The notes: generated by a model not told the origin, from the letters alone. Positions 29,203-39,478 are shown, numbered from the stretch's first letter. The stretch is DNA of 64,000 nucleotides from Chromatiaceae bacterium (GCA_027078745.1 JALWWO010000002.1:62001-126000), one strand, 5' to 3'. Program-made: numbers and translations.

Positions 29203-29239
29203 CGCCGCAGTTCTCCTGGGAGGTGCGGCGATTCTTTTT
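29203..29239 (+). terminator. Hairpin with T-run between napB and napC
   Basis: CGCCGCA / TGCGGCG stem around a 14-base loop, followed by ATTCTTTTT. It looks like a weak internal terminator that could lower napC expression relative to napB. Confidence 0.55.
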
Positions 29240-29273
29240 CTCTTAGTCCATAAGAAAATCAGGACATACTGCA

Positions 29274-29885
29274 ATGACTGAAAGCGCGAAGAAGAAGAGC
29301 ACCTTGATCATCCTCCTCATCGGCATATTCCTCGGCATTATCTTTTGGGGGGGCTTTAACACCGCAATGGAGATGACTAATACGGAAGCCTTCTGCATCT
29401 CCTGCCATGAGATGGAAGAAAACGTCTATGAGGAATACACCGACACCATTCACTATATGAACCGCACTGGTGTGCGGGCCACCTGCCCGGATTGTCATGT
29501 ACCCAGGGAATGGGTTCACAAAGTTGTGCGCAAAATCCAAGCGACCAACGAGCTCTACCATAAGATCGTGGGCACCATCGATACGCCCGAGAAGTTTGAG
29601 GCCCGTCGCTTTGAACTTGCCAAACATGTGTGGAAGACTATGAAGCGTACGGATTCTCGAGAGTGTCGCAACTGCCATGATTATGAATACATGGATTTTG
29701 ACAAGCAGGAATTCCGCTCTGCAGAGCGCCACGAAGAAGCCTTTGAACAATTCGAAGAACATGGCGCAGCCAGGGATGCGGGCTTGACCTGCATCGATTG
29801 CCACAAGGGAATCGCCCATCGGCTGCCAGAGGAATACGATCCGGAGAAGGACATTCCCGGGGAAAGCATCTACTATGACGATTAG
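29274..29885 (+). CDS. napC: NapC, membrane-anchored tetraheme quinol dehydrogenase
   Basis: 203 residues. One N-terminal membrane helix (about residues 9-28) and four CxxCH sites (CISCH, CPDCH, CRNCH, CIDCH). NapC oxidises quinol and reduces NapB. It resembles the tetraheme cytochrome at 1154 along its full length but has a longer loop before the last haem and a longer acidic C terminus. Last gene of the nap operon, closed by a strong hairpin. Confidence 0.97.
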   Translation: MTESAKKKSTLIILLIGIFLGIIFWGGFNTAMEMTNTEAFCISCHEMEENVYEEYTDTIHYMNRTGVRATCPDCHVPREWVHKVVRKIQATNELYHKIVGTIDTPEKFEARRFELAKHVWKTMKRTDSRECRNCHDYEYMDFDKQEFRSAERHEEAFEQFEEHGAARDAGLTCIDCHKGIAHRLPEEYDPEKDIPGESIYYDD

Positions 29886-29893
29886 CCCCGAAC

Positions 29894-29922
29894 GGGGATC
29901 TAGGTATCTGGCCTAGATCCCC
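29894..29922 (+). terminator. Hairpin ending the nap operon
   Basis: Perfect 11-base stem GGGGATCTAGG / CCTAGATCCCC with a seven-base loop directly after napC. The following T-run is poor, so some read-through into the DUF2796 gene is possible. Confidence 0.7.
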
Positions 29923-29931
29923 CCACCGGTT

Positions 29932-30468
29932 TTGCCGAAACAAATCCCCCTTCCTTTCCCTTCGATCCTGCTCGCGACCTTTCTCTGCGTTGTTCCCGGG
30001 TCTCTGTGTGCTGACGATCTGCCGGACCCCTTTCGAGTGCAACCGGGCATCGCCTCCCTCGTGCTGGCTACCCAGGATTCCGAGTTGGAGGCCGTACTTT
30101 CCGCACCTGCCATCAGTCTGATCGGCTTTGAGTCCCCGCCCGAGACTGCTAGCGAATGGGAGCGATTTCAGTTAGCTAGGGAAAGTCTCCAACAGGGCGA
30201 GGCGCTCTTACGGTTTAATACGGAGGCTGCCTGCCGCCTGAGGATCGCCGAAGTGCAGACGGGAAGCCCGAGCCGAGGACGGATCCTTTCCGCTCGTTAC
30301 CGCTTTAGCTGCGCGGCGCCCGAACGGTTGCGGTCTGTCGCGGTGAGTGTGTTTCTCGCCTTCCCCAGGCTGCAACGCCTCTTCGTTCGCTATGCCATCA
30401 CAGGGCTGCGAGGAGAAGCAGAAGCCCGTTGGGCTAATCCCCTCATCACCTTTATTCCGCTTTTTTAG
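29932..30468 (+). CDS. DUF2796 (ZrgA-like) exported protein, His-poor variant
   Basis: 178 residues from a TTG start; no ATG or good ribosome-binding site is present. Signal peptide ends near SLCA-DD. The segments LSAPAISLIGFESPP, EAACRLRIAEV and SARYRFSCAAPERLRSVAVSVFLAFPRLQRLFVRYA follow the DUF2796 pattern of periplasmic zinc-uptake-linked proteins. The histidine-rich stretch that normally binds zinc is missing, so a zinc role is uncertain. It sits just past the nap terminator and its end overlaps the kinase gene on the other strand by 17 bases. Confidence 0.6.
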   Translation: MPKQIPLPFPSILLATFLCVVPGSLCADDLPDPFRVQPGIASLVLATQDSELEAVLSAPAISLIGFESPPETASEWERFQLARESLQQGEALLRFNTEAACRLRIAEVQTGSPSRGRILSARYRFSCAAPERLRSVAVSVFLAFPRLQRLFVRYAITGLRGEAEARWANPLITFIPLF

Positions 30469-31459
30469 CGTCCGATTTTTTAGAATCCGAAGGGGTCCGC
30501 TTAGAGTTCGGCAAATAAGAAGAAGAATCGAAATAGCTGAGTTCGGATAGGCGAGAACTGGGCAGATCCTCAGCAAACTTTTTCAGGGCCTGCAGGAGTT
30601 CTCCGGCGTTTTGGGGGCGGGCTTCCGGTTCCATCTCCATGGCCCAATCCACCGCTTCCAAGAGAAAGGAAGGATAGCGATCTCGAAACAGCTCTTTGCA
30701 GGACTTCATAGGTTTAGAACCTTGGCGTTCAATCGAGGGAGGTGGGGGCTTGCCTTCCATGCAGGTGCGGATGCTCGCCCCCACTGCATAAACATCGGTC
30801 CAAGGTCCGATATTGCCCCCGCGATAATACTGCTCTACGGGAGAGTAGCCCGCTGTGATCACCTGGCCCCGAGGGGTGCGCCCGTGAGAGAGGGAATGCA
30901 CTGCACCGAAGTCCAGCAACAAGGGATTGTTGCCATGCCGCAGATGAATGTTGCCGGGTTTCACATCCAGATGGAGCAGAGAACGGCTGTGGATGAGGGC
31001 CAGGGCATCGAGGATGGGCAAGAATATCTGTATGATAAAACTGGTGCTCAATCCTCCCTTGCGTTCATGAATATAGCTGCCCAGATTCCTACCTCGCTCA
31101 TACTTCATCACCATGTAAGCAGTGTTGTTCGCGAGAAAGAAGCCCAGTACGCGCACGATGTTGGGATGCTGGAGGGAAGCAAGGGTCTTGGCTTCCTGAA
31201 AAAAAAGCTTGCGCCCTCGATAGAGCCGCTCTTCATGCTTATGATCGATGGGCACCACTTGCATGTGTAAATCTCTGCGGGCGAGCTTCTTGGGCAGATA
31301 TTCCTTGAGGACCACCTCATCTTCTGTATCCTCATCCACTGCCAGATAGATGAGGCTGAACCCCCCCTTCCCGAGGGTCTTTAGGATGCGATAACCGCCC
31401 ACCACTGTGCCCGGTGGGAGCGTGTTTCTTGCGCTGAAAGTTGAAGATTTCTTTACCAC
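30452..31459 (-). CDS. Eukaryotic-type Ser/Thr protein kinase
   Basis: 335 residues. Complete kinase domain: glycine loop GKGGFS (30-35), catalytic Lys52 (VVLKEY), helix C Glu89, HLDVKPGN with catalytic Asp165 (Leu replaces Arg of HRD), DFG at 183-185, and APE-like SPVEQYY. The tail of about 45 residues is Ser/Lys-rich (SKRTPSDSKKSDAKKAE) with no membrane segment, so it is cytoplasmic. Substrate unknown. It lies 74 bases downstream of the diheme cytochrome gene on the same strand. Start is GTG with a weak site. Confidence 0.9.
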   Translation of the reverse strand: MVKKSSTFSARNTLPPGTVVGGYRILKTLGKGGFSLIYLAVDEDTEDEVVLKEYLPKKLARRDLHMQVVPIDHKHEERLYRGRKLFFQEAKTLASLQHPNIVRVLGFFLANNTAYMVMKYERGRNLGSYIHERKGGLSTSFIIQIFLPILDALALIHSRSLLHLDVKPGNIHLRHGNNPLLLDFGAVHSLSHGRTPRGQVITAGYSPVEQYYRGGNIGPWTDVYAVGASIRTCMEGKPPPPSIERQGSKPMKSCKELFRDRYPSFLLEAVDWAMEMEPEARPQNAGELLQALKKFAEDLPSSRLSELSYFDSSSYLPNSKRTPSDSKKSDAKKAE

Positions 31460-31533
31460 GAGGGGTCCAAATGGAGTTGATTCAGGCGGATACCTGGGAT
31501 GAGGCAGATGAACGATGGGCTAAGACCGACGGC

Positions 31534-32232
31534 TTAATCGTCGAGCACAGAAAGATAGGCGAGGATATCACCCAGCTCCTCCCGATTGAATTCTCTAAGC
31601 AATTCTTCTGGATCATTTTCATCGTGAACGCGCTGGCCGTTGAGATAGCGGTCGATCTGTCGCCAAAGGTATTGTGTATATTGGCCCGCTAGTCGAGGAA
31701 TACCCTGTGTCCATTTCCCCTGTCCCTTGCTGCCGTGGCAGGGAGCGCATTCTCGCCGATAGAGACGCTTTCCCGCTTTCAGGTCGCCGGGTGCGCGGGG
31801 AATCTGCACCAGCCGCTTGGCAGCGAGCAACCGTTCGTAAGCGTTGAATCCAGGTGCAGATTCGTCCGCCGGAGGCAATTTGCTGGGCAGCTCGATGGCA
31901 GCGAGATAGGCGGAGATGTCTCGGATATCTTCGTCAGGCATTTGACGATGGTCTACATATTCCACCATGGCGAGATTGGGCCTCGCCCGCTCCCGAAAAA
32001 GCAACAATTGCTTAGCGAGATAGGCAGGTGGCAGACCAGCGAGTCGGGGATATTCCCCTTCCTTGCCTCCTTGTCCGAAGGCGCCATGACATCCGGCGCA
32101 AACTTCATTGATTTCCTCTCCATTATCCAGATCTGCGCCCGAAAAATCGAACGGTTGGTCCTGGGCGAGAACGCCTTGCGCAGAGGAAAAAAGAAGCAAG
32201 AACAGTACGTTAAAAAATAACTGCGTGTTCAT
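31534..32232 (-). CDS. Exported diheme cytochrome c (c4-like)
   Basis: 232 residues from ATG 32232; a TTG 15 bases upstream also reads in frame. Signal peptide ending near VLAQ, then two cytochrome c domains with CAGCH and CAPCH, each with a distal Met-containing RLAG-type segment (YPRLAGLPPAYLAKQL and IPRLAGQYTQYLWRQI), which is the cytochrome c4 pattern. It probably shuttles electrons from the sulfide or bc1 side to NorC or oxidases. An FNR/Dnr box lies immediately upstream, almost touching the start codon. Confidence 0.88.
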   Translation of the reverse strand: MNTQLFFNVLFLLLFSSAQGVLAQDQPFDFSGADLDNGEEINEVCAGCHGAFGQGGKEGEYPRLAGLPPAYLAKQLLLFRERARPNLAMVEYVDHRQMPDEDIRDISAYLAAIELPSKLPPADESAPGFNAYERLLAAKRLVQIPRAPGDLKAGKRLYRRECAPCHGSKGQGKWTQGIPRLAGQYTQYLWRQIDRYLNGQRVHDENDPEELLREFNREELGDILAYLSVLDD

Positions 32233-32233
32233 C

Positions 32234-32247
32234 TTGACATCTATCAA
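32234..32247. promoter_or_regulatory. FNR/Dnr box between cytochrome c4 and norE
   Basis: TTGACATCTATCAA matches TTGAT-N4-ATCAA at nine of ten bases. For norE on the plus strand a -10-like TCTAAG at 32268-32273 puts the box near -40, suitable for activation. For the cytochrome on the minus strand the box lies at the start codon, where binding could only block, unless that gene uses another promoter. Confidence 0.75.
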
Positions 32248-32332
32248 GCCTCATCACGAACCCTTTCTCTAAGCTAGCGTGCGGGATTGGCTGAGGGATG
32301 GCTCAGTCTCGTCCTTGAAGGAGGTAGTTTAT

Positions 32333-32908
32333 ATGGAACTGCATTCGGCCGCGCGCCGCTATCCACCGGGTGATCTCGCCATCTGGATCTTCATCCTAGC
32401 AGAACTCGGCGTCTTTGCTGTGTTCTTCACCGTCTACGCCTTCACCCGCATGCAGCATGTGGAGCTGTTCAACACCTATCAGCAAACCCTGGATCAGCGA
32501 GCAGCTCTCATCAATACCCTCGCCTTGATCACGAGCAGCTATTTCGTGGTGCGGGCAGTGGCGGCGATTCGGGAAAATGACCGTCGAAGCTGCGTGGGCT
32601 GGTTGAGCGCAGCCCTCGGCATGGGAGGGCTCTTCCTGGTGGTGAAATTCTTGGAATATGCCCATCATTTCGCTGCCGGCGTGCAGCTGAGCACCAATGC
32701 CTTTTATACCTTCTATTTCTCCTTAACCTTTTTCCACTTCATGCATGTGGTGCTGGGCATGGCAATTCTCGCAGCAGTGGCCCTCAAGGCGCATCGAGGC
32801 GGCTATTCCGCTGCCGAGTACACCGGCATTGAAACCGGCGCTTCCTATTGGCATATGGTGGATCTCGTCTGGCTGATCCTCTTTCCCCTCGTCTATGTCA
32901 TGCGGTAA
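32333..32908 (+). CDS. norE: NorE-like cytochrome oxidase subunit III family protein
   Basis: 191 residues from ATG 32333, with AAGGAGG at ideal spacing. Five membrane segments of the cytochrome oxidase subunit III type (DLAIWIFILAELGVFAVFF, LTFFHFMHVVLGM, ASYWHMVDLVWLILFPLVYVMR). NorE proteins accompany nitric oxide reductase and raise its activity without being catalytic. It starts the norE-norF-norQ-norD operon on the plus strand. A second NorE-like gene is at 36077. Confidence 0.9.
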   Translation: MELHSAARRYPPGDLAIWIFILAELGVFAVFFTVYAFTRMQHVELFNTYQQTLDQRAALINTLALITSSYFVVRAVAAIRENDRRSCVGWLSAALGMGGLFLVVKFLEYAHHFAAGVQLSTNAFYTFYFSLTFFHFMHVVLGMAILAAVALKAHRGGYSAAEYTGIETGASYWHMVDLVWLILFPLVYVMR

Positions 32909-32911
32909 ATC

Positions 32912-33190
32912 ATGTTGAAAAGCACTGCCCATTGGGTGCGTCCCTGCACCCGCGTCTATCTCCTCATGATGGGCTTGACCCTCGTCACCTTCCTGTTCGG
33001 CATCCTAGGGGCGCGGGGACTGGGGATTTCCCTGCTTGTGCTCGCCTTCGCCCTCTTCAAGGGTCATCTGGTGGGGGATTACTTCATGGGATTGCGAGGC
33101 GTTCGAGGCCCCTGGCGGTGGGTCATCCTCCTGTGGCTGCTGATTCCCGGCAGCTTGATCAGCACGGCTTTTTACCTCAGCGGATCCTGA
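32912..33190 (+). CDS. norF: NorF-like small membrane protein
   Basis: 92 residues, three membrane helices, cytochrome oxidase subunit IV-like (LVLAFALFKGHLVGDYFMGLR is the signature helix). It lies three bases after norE and four before norQ. Thought to assist NorCB assembly together with NorE. A paralogue sits at 35803. Confidence 0.85.
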   Translation: MLKSTAHWVRPCTRVYLLMMGLTLVTFLFGILGARGLGISLLVLAFALFKGHLVGDYFMGLRGVRGPWRWVILLWLLIPGSLISTAFYLSGS

Positions 33191-33194
33191 TCCC

Positions 33195-33965
33195 ATGGTC
33201 TTCTACCGACCCCAGGGCAATGAAATCGCCCTCTTCGAACACGCCTTTGCCAACCGGTTGCCCCTGATGATCAAGGGACCCACCGGTTGCGGAAAGACCC
33301 GATTTGTGCGCTATATGGCGGAGCGTCTGGAACGCCCCCTTTACACGGTCGCTTGCCATGACGATCTCACGGCAGCGGATCTCACGGGCCGCCATTTGAT
33401 CGGTGAGGGGGGCACCTTCTGGAGCGATGGCCCCTTGACCCGCGCGGTGCGGGAAGGGGCGATCTGCTACCTGGACGAGGTGGTAGAAGCTCGGAAGGAT
33501 ACTACCGTGGTCCTGCATCCCCTCACGGACGACCGCCGGATTCTTCCCCTGGAACGCACCGGCGAAACCCTCCACGCACCGAACGGCTTCATGCTGGTGG
33601 TCTCCTATAACCCGGGTTATCAAAACCTGCTCAAGGGCATGAAGCCGAGCACCCGCCAGCGCTTTGTTGCCATCACCTTCGATTTTCCCCGGCCCGCCTT
33701 GGAAGTGGAGATTCTCCAGGAAGAGGCCGGGATCGACCGGACGACTGCAGAACGTTTGGTGCAGTTAGCCAACTGCTTGCGGGCGCTCAAGGATCACGAT
33801 CTGGAGGAAGCGGCTTCCACGCGTTTGCTCGTCTATGCGGCTACTCTCATCGCCAGCGGTTTAGATCAGCGGGAAGCCTGTCGCGCCGCTCTGGCGGAAC
33901 CCCTGACGGACGACGGAGAGACCCTCAATGCCCTGGGGGAAATCATTGACGCTAACTTGGCTTAG
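33195..33965 (+). CDS. norQ: NorQ, MoxR-type AAA+ ATPase
   Basis: 256 residues. Walker A GPTGCGKT near residue 28, CHDDLTAADLTGRHL pore/insert region, Walker B AICYLDEVVEA, sensor SYNPGYQNLLKGMKPSTRQRF. NorQ works with NorD to insert the non-haem iron (FeB) into NorB. Closely related CbbQ activates Rubisco, but the neighbouring norD and nor genes settle the call. Six bases separate it from norD. Confidence 0.95.
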   Translation: MVFYRPQGNEIALFEHAFANRLPLMIKGPTGCGKTRFVRYMAERLERPLYTVACHDDLTAADLTGRHLIGEGGTFWSDGPLTRAVREGAICYLDEVVEARKDTTVVLHPLTDDRRILPLERTGETLHAPNGFMLVVSYNPGYQNLLKGMKPSTRQRFVAITFDFPRPALEVEILQEEAGIDRTTAERLVQLANCLRALKDHDLEEAASTRLLVYAATLIASGLDQREACRAALAEPLTDDGETLNALGEIIDANLA

Positions 33966-33970
33966 GGGTC

Positions 33971-35806
33971 ATGGAAGAACAGGTAGGTGCCTTTTGGCAC
34001 CGGCTGATCACCCGCTTAGCCGAGCACCGCTATCCCCAAGCGGCCGTGCATCTGGAAAGCGTCGCACCCCTGCTGGGCATCCTGTTCCGAGCCCTAGGGG
34101 GCGATGGAGGCTTGGAGATCTGCGCTGCTGAGGCAGAACCCCATCGTGCTAGAAGGAAATGGCTGCAACGGCTGGCAGGCACGGGAGACCGCATCGCCCT
34201 TGCCTGGCGGGACGAACGCACCCTGCGCTTGCCGCCGGTCCTCGATTGCTTTCCGGAAAGTGCCCTGAACCGAGATCTCTATCTCTGGCTCGCTGCTTTA
34301 GCTGTGCAGCGACCGCCTGCTTCCTTTGGGGACTGGTTCATTCACAGTCAGCAGATGACGCGGGAGACGCTCAGTCGCTTCCCGGGATTGCGATCCCGCT
34401 ATCGCCGATTGGTCGATGCCCATCTCTGCCTGCGTCCCGATCCCGAGCGCTTGCCTCCCGAGGAAGCCCGGCAGGAACGGGCAGTTCGCCAGGCCCTCCA
34501 ATCCCCCGGACAAGTGACTGAACTGCCGCCGGCGAAGCGTCCCCCACAGCCGGTGCCCCTCTGGTTGCATCCCAGTCCACCCCAGGCCGCTGCGCCCGGG
34601 TATCGGGAAGATGACCCCCAGATGACGCCAAGCGATCCGCGCAATCGATCTCTGGGCGCGCGGAAGCGCAAGCGGGGGGAGCGGGTGGCAATGCCCAATA
34701 AGGATCAGGGACTGATCACCATCCGCATGGAGAACATTTTCTCCTGGAGCGAATATGTCAAGGTGGATCGGAGCACGGACGAAGAGGAAGACTTGGATCG
34801 GGCGCAGACTGCGGCGGAGGATCTGGACCGCGTCGCTCTGGCTCGAGATCGCAAGGCATCGGGGGCACGGCTGCGTTTTGATCTGGATCTACCTGCGGAA
34901 TCCGAAGACGATCTGATCCTCCGCGATGGCCTGCTATTGCCTGAATGGGATTGGAAGCGGCGCAGTCTGCTTCCGAACCATTGCCGCGTGCAAGAACTGC
35001 TGGCCTCAGAAGCGCCCCCCCAGCCTCTGCCCCCCCATCTGCGCCGGACAGCCAAGCGCCTGCGGCATCAGTTTCAAGCTTTGACGCCGGCGCGGGTCTG
35101 GCAGCACGGCCAGCCGGATGGGCAGGAAGTAGATCTGGATGCCTACCTTCGCTTTGTAACCGACCGGCGGGCCGGAGTGAATACCCATGCGGATGGGCTC
35201 TATCGGGCCATGCGCACCGGTGCCCGAGATCTCGCCTGCCTGCTCATCGCCGATCTTTCCCTTTCCACGGATACTTGGATCAACGATCAAGCCCGGGTCA
35301 TCGATGTGATTCGGGATAGCCTCTATCTGTTCGCCGAGAGCCTCGCGGCTACTGGAGATGCTTTCGCCATGTTGGGCTTTTCTTCCCGCCGCCGCGATCC
35401 CATCCGCATTCACCAGATCAAGAGCTTCGCAGAGACCTACAGCGCCCAGGTGCGGGGGCGCATCCAGGCCATCAAACCCGGTTACTACACTCGCATGGGC
35501 GCTGCCCTCCGCTATGGTGCCGATCTGCTGGCAGAGCAACCGGCGGGGCGTCGGTTGCTCCTGTTGCTCTCCGATGGCAAGCCAAACGACCTGGACAAAT
35601 ATGAGGGGCGCTACGGCATCGAGGACACCCGCCACGCGGTCCAGGCTGCGCGGCGATTGGGACTCACCCCCTTCTGCGTGACCATCGATGAGCGGGGCAA
35701 CGACTATCTGCCCTATCTCTTCGGCACCGGCGGCTATGTAGTCATCCGGCATCCCTCGGAGTTACCAACCCGCCTGCCCTTGCTCTATGCACGCCTCACC
35801 GCTTAG
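33971..35806 (+). CDS. norD: NorD, von Willebrand A-domain activation protein
   Basis: 611 residues. Variable helical N-terminal half with a proline-rich linker, then a C-terminal VWA domain whose metal-binding site reads ADLSLSTD (DxSxS) near residue 427, with LSDGKPND further on. Partner of NorQ in activating nitric oxide reductase. The stop overlaps by four bases the stop of a norF-like gene on the opposite strand. Confidence 0.94.
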   Translation: MEEQVGAFWHRLITRLAEHRYPQAAVHLESVAPLLGILFRALGGDGGLEICAAEAEPHRARRKWLQRLAGTGDRIALAWRDERTLRLPPVLDCFPESALNRDLYLWLAALAVQRPPASFGDWFIHSQQMTRETLSRFPGLRSRYRRLVDAHLCLRPDPERLPPEEARQERAVRQALQSPGQVTELPPAKRPPQPVPLWLHPSPPQAAAPGYREDDPQMTPSDPRNRSLGARKRKRGERVAMPNKDQGLITIRMENIFSWSEYVKVDRSTDEEEDLDRAQTAAEDLDRVALARDRKASGARLRFDLDLPAESEDDLILRDGLLLPEWDWKRRSLLPNHCRVQELLASEAPPQPLPPHLRRTAKRLRHQFQALTPARVWQHGQPDGQEVDLDAYLRFVTDRRAGVNTHADGLYRAMRTGARDLACLLIADLSLSTDTWINDQARVIDVIRDSLYLFAESLAATGDAFAMLGFSSRRRDPIRIHQIKSFAETYSAQVRGRIQAIKPGYYTRMGAALRYGADLLAEQPAGRRLLLLLSDGKPNDLDKYEGRYGIEDTRHAVQAARRLGLTPFCVTIDERGNDYLPYLFGTGGYVVIRHPSELPTRLPLLYARLTA

Positions 35807-36090
35807 AACCACCGGCCCAGCAACTCGCTGAACAGGAGCAGCAGGGGGATGCTGACACCGTAGAGCCGGACCATCCGGCGGAGAGTCGGGTTGGCATGGT
35901 TCAGTTCCAAGAAGAAATCGATGACCAAGCGGCCCTTGAGGATCATGATCCCGACGATCAGGGCGATGATGGCCAAACGCGGATCGCCGGATTCTCCGAG
36001 AAACAGCCCGCCCAAGCTGAGGAACACCAGCGCACCCCAAGCAAACTCCAGCCGGTATTTTCCTTGCAGGGCGGCTTTAAGGTAGGACAT
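35803..36090 (-). CDS. Second NorF-like membrane protein
   Basis: 95 residues with three membrane helices and the LIVGIMILKGRLVIDFFLELNHA signature of the cytochrome oxidase subunit IV family. It differs strongly from norF at 32912 and overlaps the upstream norE-like gene by 14 bases. Minus-strand operon with DUF2189 and the second norE-like gene; probably assists NorCB or another haem-copper enzyme. Confidence 0.82.
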   Translation of the reverse strand: MSYLKAALQGKYRLEFAWGALVFLSLGGLFLGESGDPRLAIIALIVGIMILKGRLVIDFFLELNHANPTLRRMVRLYGVSIPLLLLFSELLGRWF

Positions 36091-36658
36091 AGCACAGGGG
36101 GAAGATCATGAGCCAAATGAGATCCGTTGCATGCCAATAGCTGGCGAAAGCCACCAATCCGCTGTGGGATTGGGCGGAGTAGCCCCCCAGGGCTGTGCGG
36201 AAGAACACCCAGAGCAGGCCGAGCAAGCCCCAGCACACATGGACCAAATGGTTGAAGGTCAGATAATAATAGGCCATCTGAAACACGTCCCCCCGACCAT
36301 CAAGCCCCTGAGCGAGATTCCACCGGATTTCCAAGAACTTGACCACCGGATAACCGGCCCCCACCAGCCCGGCGCCGCCCAACCAAGCGAGGCAAGCCCG
36401 CTGCTGCCCCGCCCGCATGGCCCAGACCCCGCGGGCGATGAGATAGCTGCTGGTGATCATGATCAGGGTGTTGGCTGTGCCCGCGAGCTTGGAAAGCTGC
36501 TGGGAGCCCTGATGAAAGGCTTCGGGATGGTAAAAACGGGCGACGAAGTACACCAAAAACATGAGGGCGAATTCCGTGAGCTCCGCATAGATGCCCACCC
36601 AGATCGCCCGATTGCCAGGGATATCGCTGCCTTGACCGAAGAAAGGAGAGAAAGCCAT
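36077..36658 (-). CDS. Second NorE-like subunit III family protein
   Basis: 193 residues, five membrane helices: IWVGIYAELTEFALMFLVYF, MAYYYLTFNHLVHVCWGLLG and ASYWHATDLIWLMIFPLCYVLP align with the norE gene at 32333. The start overlaps the DUF2189 stop as TGATG, so translation is coupled. It belongs to the transcript leading from norCB. Two subunit III-like proteins for one NorB is unusual. Confidence 0.85.
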   Translation of the reverse strand: MAFSPFFGQGSDIPGNRAIWVGIYAELTEFALMFLVYFVARFYHPEAFHQGSQQLSKLAGTANTLIMITSSYLIARGVWAMRAGQQRACLAWLGGAGLVGAGYPVVKFLEIRWNLAQGLDGRGDVFQMAYYYLTFNHLVHVCWGLLGLLWVFFRTALGGYSAQSHSGLVAFASYWHATDLIWLMIFPLCYVLP

Positions 36659-37434
36659 CAGGCAGCCTCAGCGAGGGGGAAAGCCCGTCGGTAGAGAAAG
36701 AAACAAGCATAGGCCAGCACGGGCAGAGTGATGAAGAGCAAAGGCAAGCCGAGCACAGAAATCACCAAGAGGCCTGAAAAGATCCACCCCCAGAGGAAAC
36801 TCACCAGGGCGTTTTGAAAGACCGCGCGGACGCTGGCGCTGATGGCAGCTGTCAAGGACAGCCGCTGTTCATAGAGCAGGGGAACGGAAAAGCTGGCGAT
36901 GATGAAGAGAGCGAAGGCGAGTGCCAACCCCATGAGGCTAGACCAGAAGAGAAAGGGGATGACAGAAGGTTTTAGGGGGATCAGCAGGGGCGCCGCATAG
37001 GGCAAAGGCTCCGGCCCGATCATGAAGGCGTAGAGCACCGCCGCATCGCTGATCCAGATCAGAAACAAAAAGATACAGATGCCGCCGATCACCCAGAAGC
37101 CGCCAGGCGCTTGGCGAATGGCGAGCAAAGCTTGCTGAAACCTGGGCTTGTGTCCCTGCTCCCACGCGCGCATCAATGGGAAGAAACCGATGAGCAGGAG
37201 GGGGGCGACCAGCAAAAAACCGATTCCCAGGGGAAGCACCATGGGAGCGACCTGCATTTTTCCTGCAATCCCCAGGAAAAACAGACCCATTGCAACATCT
37301 AATCCAGCCCAGGCGAGGCTGGGCCCGAGCAGATTTTGGAAAGTTTCCCAACCCTGACGCAAGGCGAGGATGAGATCGCCGAAAACAAGCCGCTGCGGTC
37401 GGAGGACTGCGGGGGAAGCGGGTACTTGCTGCAT
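36658..37434 (-). CDS. DUF2189 membrane protein
   Basis: 258 residues from ATG 37434 (a longer frame overlaps norB and is rejected). Five or six membrane helices; the FGDLILALRQGWETFQ N-terminal motif and the repeat-like FQQALLAIRQAPGGF region are typical of DUF2189, often found near cytochrome oxidase or nor genes. Function is unknown, possibly assembly of haem-copper enzymes. It lies after the norCB terminator and before the second norEF pair. Confidence 0.78.
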   Translation of the reverse strand: MQQVPASPAVLRPQRLVFGDLILALRQGWETFQNLLGPSLAWAGLDVAMGLFFLGIAGKMQVAPMVLPLGIGFLLVAPLLLIGFFPLMRAWEQGHKPRFQQALLAIRQAPGGFWVIGGICIFLFLIWISDAAVLYAFMIGPEPLPYAAPLLIPLKPSVIPFLFWSSLMGLALAFALFIIASFSVPLLYEQRLSLTAAISASVRAVFQNALVSFLWGWIFSGLLVISVLGLPLLFITLPVLAYACFFLYRRAFPLAEAA

Positions 37435-37455
37435 AGGACTGTAACCCGGAGATGG

Positions 37456-37485
37456 AAACACAAACGCCGGTGCAAGGCACCGGCG
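37456..37485 (-). terminator. Terminator after norB
   Basis: Nine-base stem CGCCGGTGC / GCACCGGCG with a three-base loop, followed on the minus strand by TTTGTGTTT, 28 bases past the norB stop. Confidence 0.75.
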
Positions 37486-37513
37486 CTTACGATAGGCAAT
37501 ACCGAGGATTCGG

Positions 37514-39399
<1,886 letters not shown>

Positions 39400-39464
39400 G
39401 GGTTCCAGTTCTCCAGAGAAGAATATCCGCCGGCTCATTGCACTGTTGCCCCCCTAGGATAACC

Positions 39465-39478
39465 TTGATGCATGTCAA
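39465..39478. promoter_or_regulatory. FNR/Dnr box between norC and dnr
   Basis: TTGATGCATGTCAA matches TTGAT-N4-ATCAA at nine of ten bases. On the minus strand a -10-like TGCAAT at 39437-39442 puts the box centre at -41.5 for norC. On the plus strand a CATAAT at 39505-39510 puts it near -45 for dnr, so the regulator may control itself. Confidence 0.8.

Noticed and set aside
33195-33965. CbbQ (Rubisco activase) for the MoxR-type ATPase
   Set aside because: It is coupled to norD within a nor operon, so NorQ is the better call.
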